Part shown: positions 42,646 to 52,358 of the stretch, piece by piece
Numbering within the stretch: position 1 is the first letter of the stretch
How the letters are laid out: each line of letters begins with the position of its first letter
Source of the DNA: Sphingomonas flavalba
Lineage (GTDB): Bacteria; Pseudomonadota; Alphaproteobacteria; Sphingomonadales; Sphingomonadaceae
NCBI RefSeq assembly: GCF_004796535.1
Contig: NZ_SPHY01000001.1
Span: forward strand, 186,001 to 250,000
Length of the DNA stretch: 64,000 bases
Direction of reading: 5' to 3'
Notes under the pieces: model-generated
What the model was told of the DNA's origin: nothing
The model's database searches: none
Seen by the model: only the letters and a program-made list of their open reading frames with translations
Program-made: the position numbers and the translations under genes

Positions 42646-42712
42646 ACCGCCGCATTTCATCCCTCGGGTCGCGTATCGAGGGTAGCTTTCCTCCCAGTTG
42701 CGTAGCCGGGGG

Positions 42713-42752
42713 AAAGGGGGCCGGGGTCTTCGGACCTCGGCCCTTTGTTTGT
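42713..42752 (+). terminator. Rho-independent terminator with TTCG loop
   Basis: Stem AAAGGG...GGCCGGGGTC pairs with GACCTCGGCC...CCCTTT around a TTCG tetraloop, followed by GTTTGTT. It is downstream of the glycine-zipper gene (67 bp after its stop) and also before the end of cobT on the other strand. Confidence 0.9.
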
Positions 42753-42788
42753 TGGGAAACGGCAGGAGCCGATAGCGCGCAGGAACCC

Positions 42789-44618
42789 TTAGCGCGGCTC
42801 GGCGTCAAACAGCGCTGCCAACTGCTCAACCATCGTCCCACCCAGTTGCTCGGCATCCATGATCGTCACCGCCCGCGCGTAATAGCGGGTGACGTCGTGG
42901 CCAATGCCGATCGCGCACAGCTCCACCGGCGACCGGTTCTCGATCCAGTGGATCACCTGGCGCAGATGCTTTTCCAGATAGGTGCCGGAATTGACCGACA
43001 GCGTCGAATCGTCGACCGGCGCGCCGTCGGAGATCACCATCAGGATTCGCCGCTCCTCCGGCCGGGCGATCAGCCGGCTGTGCGCCCATAGCAGCGCCTC
43101 ACCGTCGATATTTTCCTTCAGCAAACCTTCGCGCATCATAAGGCCCAGCGCCTTGCGCGCCCGCCGCCACGGCTCCTCCGCCTTCTTGTATATGATGTGG
43201 CGCAGGTCGTTCAGCCGGCCCGGCTGCGGCGGCCGCCCGGCGGCCAGCCATTCCTCGCGCGATTGCCCGCCCTTCCACGCGCGGGTGGTGAAGCCCAGAA
43301 TCTCGGTGCGGACGCCGCACCGCTCCAGCGTGCGCGCCAATATGTCGGCGCTGATCGCGGCGATCGAGATCGGCCGGCCGCGCATCGACCCGCTGTTGTC
43401 GATCAGCAGCGTCACCACCGTATCGCGGAAATCGGTATCCCGCTCCATCTTGTAGCTTAGCGAATGCGTGGGGTTGACGACGACTCGGGCCAGCCTGGCG
43501 GCATCCAGCAGACCTTCCTCCTGGTCGAAATCCCAGCTACGGTTCTGCTGCGCCATCAGCCGCCGTTGCAGCCGGTTGGCCAGCTTGGTCACCGCGCCCT
43601 GCAAATGGACCAGCTGCTGGTCGAGATAGGCACGCAGCCGCACCAGCTCATCCTCGTCGCACAGGTCGGTGGCGACGACAATCTCGTCGAAACGCGTGGT
43701 GTAGGGCCGGTAGTCGAAATCGGGGGTGAAGTCGGCCGGCGGGCGGTTCGGCCGCACCGGCAACATCCCTTCCTCGCCGTCCCCGCCCAGGTCGCCTTCT
43801 TCGCCGCCTTCCTCGCCGGGGTCGTCGCCCTCCGCATCGCTGTCGGCGGTATCGTCGGTGTCGGCGCGGGCGTCGACGTCGCCGGCGGCTGCGTTGGCGG
43901 ATTCGTCGCCCTCGTCGCCCTCCTCGCCTTCGTCCTGATCCTCGCCGTCGCTTTCGTCATTCTCGTCGGTCGTGTCGTCGGGCGAAATCTCACCGTCGAC
44001 CAGTTCGAGGTCCTGCAGCAATTGGTTGGCCAGCGTTGCGAATGCGCGCTGATCATCCAGCGCCAGCGCCAGCGAATCGAGTCCCTTGCCCGCCTTTTCC
44101 TCGATCCAGTCGCGCACCATCGCCAGGCCGGATGCCGCCGCCGCCGGCACCGGCCGCCCGGTCAGCCGCTCGCGGACCAGCAGGCTGACGGCGGTCGACA
44201 ACGGCACTTCGTCCCGGCTGCGGGCGCGGGTAATCGGGTCGGCGCGCAGCCGCACCGCCAGCGCCGAATCGAGATTATCCGCCACCCCCGCCATCGCGCG
44301 GGTGCCGAGTGCCTCGACCCGCGCCGTTTCCGCCGCATCGAACACCGCGCGCGCCACCGCTTCGGCCGGCAGCGCGCGGGCGTGCAGCGCCGGGTCATGG
44401 TGCTTCAGCCGCAGCGCGAAGCCGTCGGCAAAGCCACGCGCCTCCGCCACCTGCTCCGGCGGCAGGCCGCGCGCGGGCATCGGCACCTTGATATGCTTGC
44501 CCGCGGCGCTCGGCGCGTCGGCGGTGAAGGCCAGCTCGACCTCCGGCTCGCCGGATACAGCGCGGGCGGCGCCGCCCAGCACCTGGCGGAACTGATCAAG
44601 GGGGGTCTGCTCCGCCAT
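42789..44618 (-). CDS. cobT: Aerobic cobaltochelatase subunit CobT
   Basis: 609 aa, ATG 44618. Part of the CobNST complex that inserts cobalt into hydrogenobyrinate a,c-diamide. The middle holds a very acidic linker ([20 protein letters not shown] region), typical of CobT. The C-terminal VWA/integrin-type domain has [17 protein letters not shown] with the MIDAS residues D-x-S-x-S, and [11 protein letters not shown]. cobS is 8 bp upstream. CobN is not in the window. Confidence 0.95.
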   Translation of the reverse strand: MAEQTPLDQFRQVLGGAARAVSGEPEVELAFTADAPSAAGKHIKVPMPARGLPPEQVAEARGFADGFALRLKHHDPALHARALPAEAVARAVFDAAETARVEALGTRAMAGVADNLDSALAVRLRADPITRARSRDEVPLSTAVSLLVRERLTGRPVPAAAASGLAMVRDWIEEKAGKGLDSLALALDDQRAFATLANQLLQDLELVDGEISPDDTTDENDESDGEDQDEGEEGDEGDESANAAAGDVDARADTDDTADSDAEGDDPGEEGGEEGDLGGDGEEGMLPVRPNRPPADFTPDFDYRPYTTRFDEIVVATDLCDEDELVRLRAYLDQQLVHLQGAVTKLANRLQRRLMAQQNRSWDFDQEEGLLDAARLARVVVNPTHSLSYKMERDTDFRDTVVTLLIDNSGSMRGRPISIAAISADILARTLERCGVRTEILGFTTRAWKGGQSREEWLAAGRPPQPGRLNDLRHIIYKKAEEPWRRARKALGLMMREGLLKENIDGEALLWAHSRLIARPEERRILMVISDGAPVDDSTLSVNSGTYLEKHLRQVIHWIENRSPVELCAIGIGHDVTRYYARAVTIMDAEQLGGTMVEQLAALFDAEPR

Positions 44619-44626
44619 CGGCGCGG

Positions 44627-45634
44627 TCAGCTCGCCTTCTTCACCACGCTTTCGGGCAGATCCTCGCCGAACACGCGCTGGTAATATTCGGCGACCAGCG
44701 GCCGCTCCGCCTCGTCGCACTTGTTGAGGAAGGACAGACGGAAGGCGAAGCCGACATCCTTGAAGATCAGCGCGTTCTGCGCCCAGGTGATGACCGTGCG
44801 CGGGCTCATCACCGTCGATATGTCACCGGCGATGAAGCCGGCACGGCTCAGCTCGGCGACCTTCACCATGTCCTCGACCAGCTTTTTGCCGTCGGGCGAA
44901 TCATACTCGCCGGACTTGGCGAGGACGATCTGCGACTCGACCGCCGCCGGCAGATAGTTCAGCGTGACGACGATGTTCCAGCGGTCCATCTGGCCCTGGT
45001 TGATCTGCTGGGTGCCATGATACAGGCCGGTGGTGTCGCCCAGCCCGACGGTGTTGGACGTGGCGAACAGGCGGAACCACGGGTTCGGCCGGATTACCCG
45101 GTTCTGGTCGAGCAGGGTCAGCTTGCCCTCGGCTTCCAGCACCCGCTGGATGACGAACATCACGTCCGGGCGCCCGGCGTCATATTCGTCGAATACCAGC
45201 GCGGTCGGCGTCTGCAGCGCCCAGGGCAGCAGCCCCTCGCGGAATTCCGTCACCTGCTGGCCGTCTTTCAGCACGATCGCGTCGCGCCCGACCAGGTCGA
45301 TGCGGCTGATATGGGCGTCCAGGTTGATGCGGATGCACGGCCAGTTCAGCCGCGCCGCCACCTGTTCGATATGGGTCGACTTGCCGGTGCCGTGATAGCC
45401 CTGGATCATCACCCGCCGGTTGAAGGCGAAGCCGGCAAGCACCGCCAGCGTCGTATCGGGATCAAAGACATAAGCGGGGTCCAGGTCCGGCACCCGCTCG
45501 TCCGCCTCGCTGAACGCCGGCACCGTCATGTCGATGTCGATGCCGAACATCTCGCGCACGTCGATGGTCTTGTCCGGGGCGGCAAGCACCGTCTCGGCGC
45601 GGCTGTCGGGCTGGGTGTTGGAAATCTCGGTCAT
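44627..45634 (-). CDS. cobS: Aerobic cobaltochelatase subunit CobS
   Basis: 335 aa AAA+ ATPase; ATG 45634. Walker A is [13 protein letters not shown], Walker B is [11 protein letters not shown], and [47 protein letters not shown] is the sensor 1 area. Forms a ring with CobT that drives cobalt insertion by CobN. The genes lie in order cobS-cobT in transcription. The divergent neighbour is the DUF1428 gene. Confidence 0.95.
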   Translation of the reverse strand: MTEISNTQPDSRAETVLAAPDKTIDVREMFGIDIDMTVPAFSEADERVPDLDPAYVFDPDTTLAVLAGFAFNRRVMIQGYHGTGKSTHIEQVAARLNWPCIRINLDAHISRIDLVGRDAIVLKDGQQVTEFREGLLPWALQTPTALVFDEYDAGRPDVMFVIQRVLEAEGKLTLLDQNRVIRPNPWFRLFATSNTVGLGDTTGLYHGTQQINQGQMDRWNIVVTLNYLPAAVESQIVLAKSGEYDSPDGKKLVEDMVKVAELSRAGFIAGDISTVMSPRTVITWAQNALIFKDVGFAFRLSFLNKCDEAERPLVAEYYQRVFGEDLPESVVKKAS

Positions 45635-45802
45635 GCTCGGTCTTTCTTCCGCCCGCGCCGCGGGCCAGTCGATTGCCCTTTCACCCCAAACGCCACAAAA
45701 ATGAAGGGGGTTGCGCACGAACGGCGACAATAGTCGCTAAAATCCCGGATCGCGGCGGGCATCCGCGCGTTAGGCGGCGACATAACCTGCAGGAGAGATG
45801 CC

Positions 45803-46165
45803 ATGAGTTATATCGACGGCTTCGTCATACCCGTGCCGGAAGACAAACGCGACGCCTATCGCGAGATGGCGGCGATGGCGGCACCAATCTTCATCGAACA
45901 CGGCGCCACGCGCGTCGTCGAATGCTGGGGCGACGACGTACCGGACGGCAAGGTCACCGATTTCCGGCGCGCGGTGCAGGCGGAAGCGGGGGAGAATGTC
46001 GTTTTTTCGTGGATCGTCTGGCCGTCGAAGGCGGCGCGCGACGCCGGCAACGCCAAGGTGATGGCCGACCCGCGCCTGAAGGACGGGCCGCAGGAGATGC
46101 CGTTCGACGGCAAGCGCCTGGTGTTCGGCGGCTTCTCGCTCCTGCTTGACACCGGCGCCGACTGA
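45803..46165 (+). CDS. DUF1428 family protein
   Basis: 120 aa. MSYIDGFVIPVPEDKRDAYR is the usual DUF1428 start, and the fold is a dimeric alpha-beta (ferredoxin-like) barrel. GDDVPDGKVTDFRRAVQAEAGENVVFSWIVWPSKAARD and the end MPFDGKRLVFGGF confirm it. Function unknown. 27 bp before the PhnB-like gene. Confidence 0.9.
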   Translation: MSYIDGFVIPVPEDKRDAYREMAAMAAPIFIEHGATRVVECWGDDVPDGKVTDFRRAVQAEAGENVVFSWIVWPSKAARDAGNAKVMADPRLKDGPQEMPFDGKRLVFGGFSLLLDTGAD

Positions 46166-46192
46166 GCGATCACCCGACGGGAGACACGAGTC

Positions 46193-46672
46193 ATGTCCGA
46201 CAAGATCACCCCCTGCCTGTGGTTCGACGGCAATGCGGAGGAAGCGGCCGAATTCTATGCCGGGCTGCTGCCCGATTCGCATATCGGCCGGATCACCCGT
46301 TCCCCGGCGGACAATCCGTCCGGAAAGGCCGGATCGGTGCTGACCGTCGAATTCACCGTCGCCGGGCAGTCGTTCGTCGGCCTGAACGGCGGGCCGCTTT
46401 TCAAGTTCAACGAGTCGGTTTCGTTCCAGATCCATTGCGAAGACCAGGCGGAGGCCGACCGGCTGGCCGATGCGCTGTCGGCGGTGCCGGAGGCGGAACA
46501 GTGCGGCTGGGTCAAGGACCGCTTCGGCCTGTCCTGGCAGATCGTGCCGCGCCGGATGATCGCGCTGCTCGCCGACCCCGATCCTGGCCGCGCCCGCCGA
46601 GCGATGGAGGCAATGATGCAGATGAAACGGATCGACATCGCCGCGGTCGAGCGGGCGGCCGACGGCGGCTGA
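46193..46672 (+). CDS. VOC-fold PhnB-like protein
   Basis: 159 aa. KITPCLWFDGNAEEAAEFYAGLLPDS is the PhnB/3-demethylubiquinone methyltransferase-like signature, with FVGLNGGPLFKFNESVSFQIHCED further on, and GWVKDRFGLSWQIVPRRM near the end. A glyoxalase-fold protein without assured catalysis. It follows the DUF1428 gene, a common pairing in proteobacteria. Confidence 0.88.
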   Translation: MSDKITPCLWFDGNAEEAAEFYAGLLPDSHIGRITRSPADNPSGKAGSVLTVEFTVAGQSFVGLNGGPLFKFNESVSFQIHCEDQAEADRLADALSAVPEAEQCGWVKDRFGLSWQIVPRRMIALLADPDPGRARRAMEAMMQMKRIDIAAVERAADGG

Positions 46673-46687
46673 ACGCCGCCGCTCCGT

Positions 46688-47290
46688 TCACGCGAACGCC
46701 GGCGCCGCCTTCAACCGGTCATAGGCGGCGATCACCTCGCGCAGCTTGTGCTCGTGGCTGCGGTCGCCGCCGTTACGGTCCGGGTGATAGAGCCGGACCA
46801 GCTCGGTGTAACGGCGGCGCAGCGCCTGCCGGTCGGCGTCGGTTGCAAGGCCGAGCACCTTCATCGCCCGGCGGTCGTCACCGGACAGCGGCCGGCCGTC
46901 CTTGCGTCCTGCTGCTGCCGGCTGGCCGAATCGCGCGCCGATCGCATCGAGGGGGTCGGCGAAATCGGCCCAGCGCGGGCCGGGTGAGCCGTTGGCGGCA
47001 AAGGCGCGCGTCTCGCGCTCCCACCCGGCATAGGGCCGCTGCTCCGCCTCGATCTCGTCGGGGCTCATTCCGGCGAAATAGTTATATTTCGCATTGAACG
47101 CGCGGACATGCTCCAGGCACAGCCAGCGCCATGCGCGCGGCGCATCGCCACCCGCCGCGCCCCCCTCCGGCGGCGCGCGGAACTCGCCGGGTGCCTCGCA
47201 CCCCGGTACCGCGCAATGGGGGGCGGCGCCCTCCACCCGGCCGTGGAAGCGCGTCGCCGTCCTGTCCCTGCTGTCGCCGCTGCGCGCCAA
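46688..47290 (-). CDS. J-domain protein with N-terminal Cys/His segment
   Basis: 200 aa. The C-terminal J domain (about 140-200) has KVLGLATDADRQALRRRYTELVRLYHPDRNGGDRS with the HPD motif that stimulates DnaK. The N-terminal part has C26-x4-C31 and C58-x2-H61 (HCAVPGCEAPGEF; WLCLEHVRAFN), a possible zinc site. Then a helical region (KYNYFAGMSPDEIEAEQ). Divergent from bolA across 40 bp, an arrangement I recall from many alphaproteobacteria. Confidence 0.88.
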   Translation of the reverse strand: MARSGDSRDRTATRFHGRVEGAAPHCAVPGCEAPGEFRAPPEGGAAGGDAPRAWRWLCLEHVRAFNAKYNYFAGMSPDEIEAEQRPYAGWERETRAFAANGSPGPRWADFADPLDAIGARFGQPAAAGRKDGRPLSGDDRRAMKVLGLATDADRQALRRRYTELVRLYHPDRNGGDRSHEHKLREVIAAYDRLKAAPAFA

Positions 47291-47330
47291 ACCGGCTCCC
47301 CGTATTCGAAAAACCTCCTATATATGGCCG

Positions 47331-47624
47331 ATGCCCGATCAATCGAGAGGGCCGGTCGCGACCGAGATCGTCGCCCGGCTGACCACGGCCTTTGCTCCCG
47401 TCCGCCTCGTCGTCACCGACGACAGCGCCAGGCATCACGGCCATGCCGGGCACGACCCGCGTGGCGAATCGCATTTCTCGGTAGAACTGGTCAGCACCGC
47501 CTTCGCCGGCCTCGGCCGGGTCGAACGGCAGCGCATGGTCAATCGCGCCCTTGCCGACCTGCTCGCCGATCGCGTCCACGCGCTGACCATGACCGTCCGC
47601 ACCCCGGCGGAAGCGGGATTGTGA
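47331..47624 (+). CDS. BolA-family protein
   Basis: 97 aa from ATG 47331. The BolA fold is shown by PVRLVVTDDSARHHGHAGHDPRGESHFSVELVSTAFAGLGRVERQRMVNRALADLL. BolA proteins pair with monothiol glutaredoxins in [2Fe-2S] handling. The longer in-frame start at 47094 lies in the J-domain gene and is rejected. Its stop overlaps the nudix start (GTGA). Confidence 0.9.
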   Translation: MPDQSRGPVATEIVARLTTAFAPVRLVVTDDSARHHGHAGHDPRGESHFSVELVSTAFAGLGRVERQRMVNRALADLLADRVHALTMTVRTPAEAGL

Positions 47625-48103
47625 CCGCGCCGCTGCGCGAACGGCCGGCGGCCCGGATCCTGATGATCGATCCGGCCGGGTCGGTGCTGCTGTTCCGTTT
47701 CGTGCCGGAAATCGCGATGGCACCGTTCTGGGCGACGCCGGGCGGCGCGCTCGATCCGGGCGAGGACCACGCCACCGCCGCCCGCCGCGAACTGTTCGAG
47801 GAAACCGGCCTCAGCCTCGATCCGGGGCCGGAAGTGGCGCGCCGCCGCGCCCGCTTCACCACCGTCGAAGGCGAACCGGTGGTCGCCGACGAACGCTACT
47901 ATCTGCTGCACGTGGCTGACCGGGCGATCAGCCGGGCGGCGTTGACGCCGCTGGAGCTTCGGGTGATGACCGGACTTCACTGGTGGACCCGCGCCGAACT
48001 GGCCGCCCCCGCCGAGCCGGTCTTCCCGGCCGACATCGTCGCCATGCTCGACGCCGTGGCGCCGGGATGGGACGCACGACAATGGAGTTCCGATCGTGGC
48101 TGA
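47621..48103 (+). CDS. NUDIX hydrolase
   Basis: 160 aa from GTG 47621 (GTGA overlap with the bolA stop). The Nudix box is complete: G-x5-E-x7-R-E-L-F-E-E-T-G-L in GALDPGEDHATAARRELFEETGL. Cleaves a nucleoside-diphosphate derivative; the particular substrate is not readable. It overlaps pirin by 8 bp, so bolA, nudix and pirin are one operon. Confidence 0.9.
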   Translation: MTAPLRERPAARILMIDPAGSVLLFRFVPEIAMAPFWATPGGALDPGEDHATAARRELFEETGLSLDPGPEVARRRARFTTVEGEPVVADERYYLLHVADRAISRAALTPLELRVMTGLHWWTRAELAAPAEPVFPADIVAMLDAVAPGWDARQWSSDRG

Positions 48104-48995
48104 AGACATCGTCATCCAGACCATCACGCCTTCCACCCACGACCTGGGCGGGTTCAAGGTCCACCGCACCTTGCCGTCGCGGCCGCGCACGATGGTCGGC
48201 CCGTTCGTGTTCTTCGACCAGATGGGTCCGGCCAGCTTCCCGGTCGGCGAGGGCATCGACGTCCGCCCCCATCCGCACATCAACCTTGCGACCGTCACCT
48301 ATCTGTTCGACGGCGCGATCGACCACCGCGATTCGCTCGGTACCTTCGCGACGATCACGCCGGGCGCGGTCAACCTGATGACCGCCGGCACCGGCATCGT
48401 CCATTCCGAGCGCTCGCCGTCCGCCGAGCGCGCCGCCGGGTCGCGGCTTTCGGGCATCCAGACCTGGCTCGCCCTGCCCGACGGCAAGGAAGAGATCGCT
48501 CCTGCCTTCGAGCATGTCGCGGCGGAGGAGCTGCCGCTGATCGAGGATGACGGCGTCTCGGCGCGGGTCATCATGGGCACGCTATGGGGGGAAACGGCGG
48601 CGACCACCTGCCATGCGGAGACGATCTACGCCGACATTCTGCTCGCCGCCGGCGGCACGATGCCGATCGACGCCGGGGCCGACGAGCGCGCCGTCTACGT
48701 CGCACTAGGCGACGCCAGCCTCGACGGCCAGCCGCTGGAGCCGCAGACGATGTACGTGCTGCGCCCCGGCACCCCCGCGACGCTGCGCTCCGAGCAGGGC
48801 GGCCGGGTCATGCTGTGCGGCGGCGAGGCGTTCACCACCTCGCGCCACGTCTGGTGGAATTTCGTCTCGTCGGATCGCGACCGCATCAACCAGGCGAAGG
48901 ACGACTGGAAAGCCGGCCGATTCCCGAAGGTGCCGGGCGACGACAAGGAATTCATCCCGATCCCGGAAGTGCCGAAAACCGTCAGCTATCCCTGA
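48096..48995 (+). CDS. Pirin family protein
   Basis: 299 aa, GTG start at 48096. Bicupin with the pirin metal site RPHPHINLATVTYLFDG plus GTGIVHSERSP, and VMLCGGEAF in the C-terminal cupin. Bacterial pirins may act as quercetinases or regulate metabolism; the role here is open. Closes the bolA operon. Confidence 0.92.
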   Translation: MAEDIVIQTITPSTHDLGGFKVHRTLPSRPRTMVGPFVFFDQMGPASFPVGEGIDVRPHPHINLATVTYLFDGAIDHRDSLGTFATITPGAVNLMTAGTGIVHSERSPSAERAAGSRLSGIQTWLALPDGKEEIAPAFEHVAAEELPLIEDDGVSARVIMGTLWGETAATTCHAETIYADILLAAGGTMPIDAGADERAVYVALGDASLDGQPLEPQTMYVLRPGTPATLRSEQGGRVMLCGGEAFTTSRHVWWNFVSSDRDRINQAKDDWKAGRFPKVPGDDKEFIPIPEVPKTVSYP

Positions 48996-49059
48996 CTTGC
49001 CGTTTGCGTAAGCCGGTAGCATGATCGGGCAGGCCAGCCGCCGGGGAAGGACCGTCCGC

Positions 49060-49962
49060 ATGATCGACCTCGAACGCAGGCGCATCCCCCTCCCCACCGG
49101 CGTGACGCTGGACGTCACCCTCGGCGGGCCGGAGGACGGCGACGCGCTGATCTTCCTGCACGGCTTTCCCGAATCCGCGCGCACCTGGCGCCACCAGCTG
49201 ACGGAGCTGGCGCGCGACCATTTCGTCGTCGCGCCGGACCAGCGCGGCTTCGCCGGCTCGTCGAAGCCCGAAGGCGTCGACGCCTATCGCACCGCCCAGC
49301 CGATCGCCGACCTGCTTGCCCTCGCCGACACGCTCGATGTCGACCGCTTCACCCTCATCGGCCATGACTGGGGCGGTGCGGTCGCATGGGCGGCGGCGCT
49401 CGCCCGGCCGGACCGGGTCGCCCGCCTCGTCATCCTCAATGCTCCGCACCCGCTGATCTTCCAGCGCACGCTGATCGACGATCCGGCCCAGCGCGCCGCC
49501 AGCCAGTACATCCGCGCCTTCCGCGATCCCGGCATGGAAGCGGCGATCACCGCGATGGGCCTCGGCACCTTCTTCGACGCCAGCTTCCGCAACCATGCCG
49601 ACCTCAGCCGCATCCCCGCCGACGAACGCGCCGCCTACCTCGCCGAATGGGGCCAACCGGGGGCGTTGACCGGCATGCTCAACTGGTACCGCGCGGCCAG
49701 CGTCGTCGTGCCGGCGCCAAACGAAATGGTCGAGCGCCCGGCGTTCATCGACGCGCCGTTCCCGCCGGTGACAGTGCCGACGCTGGTCGTCTGGGGCACC
49801 CGCGACGCCGCGCTGCTGCCCTGCCAGCTGGAGGGGCTGGACGGGCTGATCGACGACCTGACGCTGGTCCGCGTCGACGCCGGCCATTTCCTGACCTGGG
49901 AAGCGCCGGAGCCGGTCAACCGCGCGATCCGCGCCTTCCTTGCGGCCCGCCCCGCCGCCTGA
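49060..49962 (+). CDS. Alpha/beta hydrolase, epoxide hydrolase-like
   Basis: 300 aa from ATG 49060, nine bases after GGGGAAGG; an in-frame ATG at 49021 lacks a good site. Oxyanion part LHGFPESARTW, nucleophile elbow IGHDWGGAVAW (an Asp, as in epoxide hydrolases and haloalkane dehalogenases), acid in VWGTRDAALLP, and His in DAGHFLTWEAPE. The lid has few Tyr to settle the substrate. Upstream pirin, downstream hisG. Confidence 0.88.
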   Translation: MIDLERRRIPLPTGVTLDVTLGGPEDGDALIFLHGFPESARTWRHQLTELARDHFVVAPDQRGFAGSSKPEGVDAYRTAQPIADLLALADTLDVDRFTLIGHDWGGAVAWAAALARPDRVARLVILNAPHPLIFQRTLIDDPAQRAASQYIRAFRDPGMEAAITAMGLGTFFDASFRNHADLSRIPADERAAYLAEWGQPGALTGMLNWYRAASVVVPAPNEMVERPAFIDAPFPPVTVPTLVVWGTRDAALLPCQLEGLDGLIDDLTLVRVDAGHFLTWEAPEPVNRAIRAFLAARPAA

Positions 49963-50019
49963 CCCGGCTGCGCGCGCCCGGTTGCCCTCGCCCCACGCTA
50001 CCCGTAAAGCCGCGCAGCC

Positions 50020-50667
50020 ATGTCCGCGCCACTCATCATCGCCGTGCCGAAGGGCCGCATCCTCGACGAGGCGCTGCCGCTGCTCGCCCAGGTCGGAATA
50101 GAGCCGGAGGCCGCTTTCGCCGACCCGGACAGCCGGGCCCTGCGCTTTTCCACCAATCATCCAGCGATCTCGCTGATCCGCGTCCGCGCGTTCGACGTCG
50201 CAACCTTCGTCGCCCATGGCGCGGCGCAGATCGGCATCGTCGGCTCGGACGTGCTGCTGGAATTCGACTATTCGGAACTCTACGCCCCGGTCGACCTCGG
50301 CATCGGCCGCTGCCGCATTTCGATCGCCGAGCCGGTCGGTCTCGCCGCCGGGGAGCAGCGCGAACGCAGCCACGTCCGCATCGCCACCAAATACCCGCAC
50401 CTGACCGCCCGCCACTTCGAGGCGCAGGGCATCCAGGCCGAATGTGTCAAGCTGAACGGCGCGATGGAACTCGCCCCCACCCTCGGCCTCGCCAGCCGCA
50501 TCGTCGACCTCGTCTCGTCCGGCCGGACGCTGAAGGAAAACGGACTGGTCGAAGTGGAAGTGATCGCCCAAGTCTCCGCCCGCCTGATCGTCAACCGCGC
50601 CGCGTTCAAGCTGCGCGCGGCCGAGGTGGCCCCGCTGGTCGAAGCTTTCCGCAAGGCAGCGGCATGA
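50020..50667 (+). CDS. hisG: ATP phosphoribosyltransferase, short form
   Basis: First step of histidine synthesis. 215 aa: the short HisG lacks the C-terminal regulatory domain and needs HisZ, which is not in the window. Landmarks: [32 protein letters not shown], and [26 protein letters not shown]. hisD follows on the same strand, but 289 bp away. Confidence 0.96.
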   Translation: MSAPLIIAVPKGRILDEALPLLAQVGIEPEAAFADPDSRALRFSTNHPAISLIRVRAFDVATFVAHGAAQIGIVGSDVLLEFDYSELYAPVDLGIGRCRISIAEPVGLAAGEQRERSHVRIATKYPHLTARHFEAQGIQAECVKLNGAMELAPTLGLASRIVDLVSSGRTLKENGLVEVEVIAQVSARLIVNRAAFKLRAAEVAPLVEAFRKAAA

Positions 50668-50680
50668 ACCGCTCCGCGCG

Positions 50681-50926
50681 CCCCTCGACCACGTACGGGA
50701 TGGACGCGAACGGCGTTGCCGAACAACGCGGCCCAGCCGCCGTGCGTCCCTCGACTGCGCTCGGGATGGACGGGTTGGCGGGTGCCCCTGTCCCTTCCGA
50801 CGCCGGGAATAGTCATCCCGTCTTCCAAACCCGCCCATCCCGAGCGCAGTCGAGGGACCCGCAAGCCCTCCGCACACCCGCAAACACCCCAACATCCCCG
50901 CCTATCCCGAGCACAGCCAAGGGACG
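50681..50926. repeat. REP-like palindromic repeats between hisG and hisD
   Basis: Four copies of a ~25-bp unit with core CCCTCGACTGCGCTCGGG: two on plus (50681-50706, diverged; 50746-50774) and two inverted (50834-50858; 50902-50926, diverged). Copies 2 and 3 are a perfect 24-bp inverted repeat, so RNA could fold into a long hairpin. I recall the same type of core in intergenic DNA of sphingomonads. Nothing else is seen in this 289-bp gap. Confidence 0.75.
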
Positions 50927-50956
50927 CACCAACCCCCAACCCATCCACCCCCACCC

Positions 50957-52249
50957 ATGACCCAGCGCCTCACCGCCACCGCCCCGGATTTCGCGGCCGC
51001 CTTCGCGGCGCTGGTCAACGCCCGGCGCGAGGCGGATGCCGATGTCTCGCGCGATGTCGCCGCGATCATCGCCGCGGTCCGCGAACAGGGCGACGCGGCC
51101 GTCGCCGACTATACCCGCCGCTTCGACCGGTTCGATCCGGATGCGGAAGGCTGGACCGTCCCCGCCGTCGCGCGCCGCGCCGCGCTCGACGGGCTGGCGC
51201 CGGACCTGCGCCGCGCACTCGACCTCGCCGCCAGCCGTATCGCTGCCTATCACGCCGCCCAGAAGCCGGCGGACAGCGACTCGGTCGATACCGCCGGCGT
51301 CCGCCTCGGCGCGCGCTGGCGGCCGGTCGATGCCGCCGGGCTGTATGTGCCGGGCGGGCGCGCCGCCTATCCCAGTTCGCTGCTGATGAACGCCATACCG
51401 GCGCGGGTCGCCGGGGTCCCGCGGCTGGCGATGGTCACGCCAGCGCCGGACGGCCTGCTCAATCCGCTGGTCCTCGCCGCGGCGGAGATCGCCGGCATCG
51501 ACGAGATCTGGCGGATCGGCGGCGCGCAGGCGATCGCCGCTCTCGCCTACGGCACCGCGCGCATCGCCCCGGTCGACGTCATCACCGGCCCCGGCAACGC
51601 CTGGGTGGCGGAAGCGAAGCGCCAGTTGTTCGGCGTCGTCGGCATCGACATGGTCGCCGGGCCGAGCGAGATCGTCGTCGTCGCCGATGCGGCCAACGAC
51701 CCGGACTGGATCGCTGCCGACCTGCTGAGCCAGGCCGAGCACGATCCGACCAGCCAGTCGATCCTCTTCACGGACAACACCGCCTTCGCCGATGCGGTGG
51801 CGGCGGCGGTCGAGCGCCGCCTGCCCACCCTCGCCACCGAAGCGACGGCGCGGGCAAGCTGGCAGGCCAACGGCGCGATCATCGTCGTCGAACGGCTGAT
51901 CGACACGGCGCCACTGGTCGACCGGCTGGCGCCGGAGCATCTGGAACTGGCCGTCGCCGACCCGGCGCCGCTGTTCGACGCCGTCCGCCATGCCGGGTCG
52001 ATCTTCCTCGGCCGCTACACGCCAGAGGCTGTCGGCGACTATGTCGGCGGACCGAACCATGTGCTGCCGACCGGGCGGCGCGCGCGCTTCTCTTCCGGCC
52101 TGTCGGTCACCGATTTCATGAAGCGGACCAGCTTCCTGTCCTGCGATGCCGCCGCGCTCGCCGCGATCGGCCCGGCGGCGGTGGCGCTGGCCGAAGCGGA
52201 AGGGTTGCCGGCGCACGCCGCCTCGGTTGCCGCGCGGCTGGGCGGCTGA
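50957..52249 (+). CDS. hisD: Histidinol dehydrogenase
   Basis: 430 aa; last two steps of histidine synthesis. Landmarks: YVPGGRAAYPSSLLMNAIPARVAGV, IGGAQAIAALAYGT, DVITGPGNAWVAEAKR, DLLSQAEHDPTSQSILF, and HLELAVAD. These carry the zinc and NAD ligands of the family. Confidence 0.97.
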   Translation: MTQRLTATAPDFAAAFAALVNARREADADVSRDVAAIIAAVREQGDAAVADYTRRFDRFDPDAEGWTVPAVARRAALDGLAPDLRRALDLAASRIAAYHAAQKPADSDSVDTAGVRLGARWRPVDAAGLYVPGGRAAYPSSLLMNAIPARVAGVPRLAMVTPAPDGLLNPLVLAAAEIAGIDEIWRIGGAQAIAALAYGTARIAPVDVITGPGNAWVAEAKRQLFGVVGIDMVAGPSEIVVVADAANDPDWIAADLLSQAEHDPTSQSILFTDNTAFADAVAAAVERRLPTLATEATARASWQANGAIIVVERLIDTAPLVDRLAPEHLELAVADPAPLFDAVRHAGSIFLGRYTPEAVGDYVGGPNHVLPTGRRARFSSGLSVTDFMKRTSFLSCDAAALAAIGPAAVALAEAEGLPAHAASVAARLGG

Positions 52250-52358
52250 CCCCGCCGCACTCTTACGCGCTCGCACGCTATCTGTTTCCCACCCTGCCCG
52301 CGCGAAAGCAGGGCATGCAATTCCATCTGCCGTGAAAAGGCTCTAGGGGACGCGCAGC

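Noticed and set aside
44627-45802. Cobalamin riboswitch before cobS
   Set aside because: I looked for a B12-box-like sequence in the 168-bp gap before cobS and saw none.
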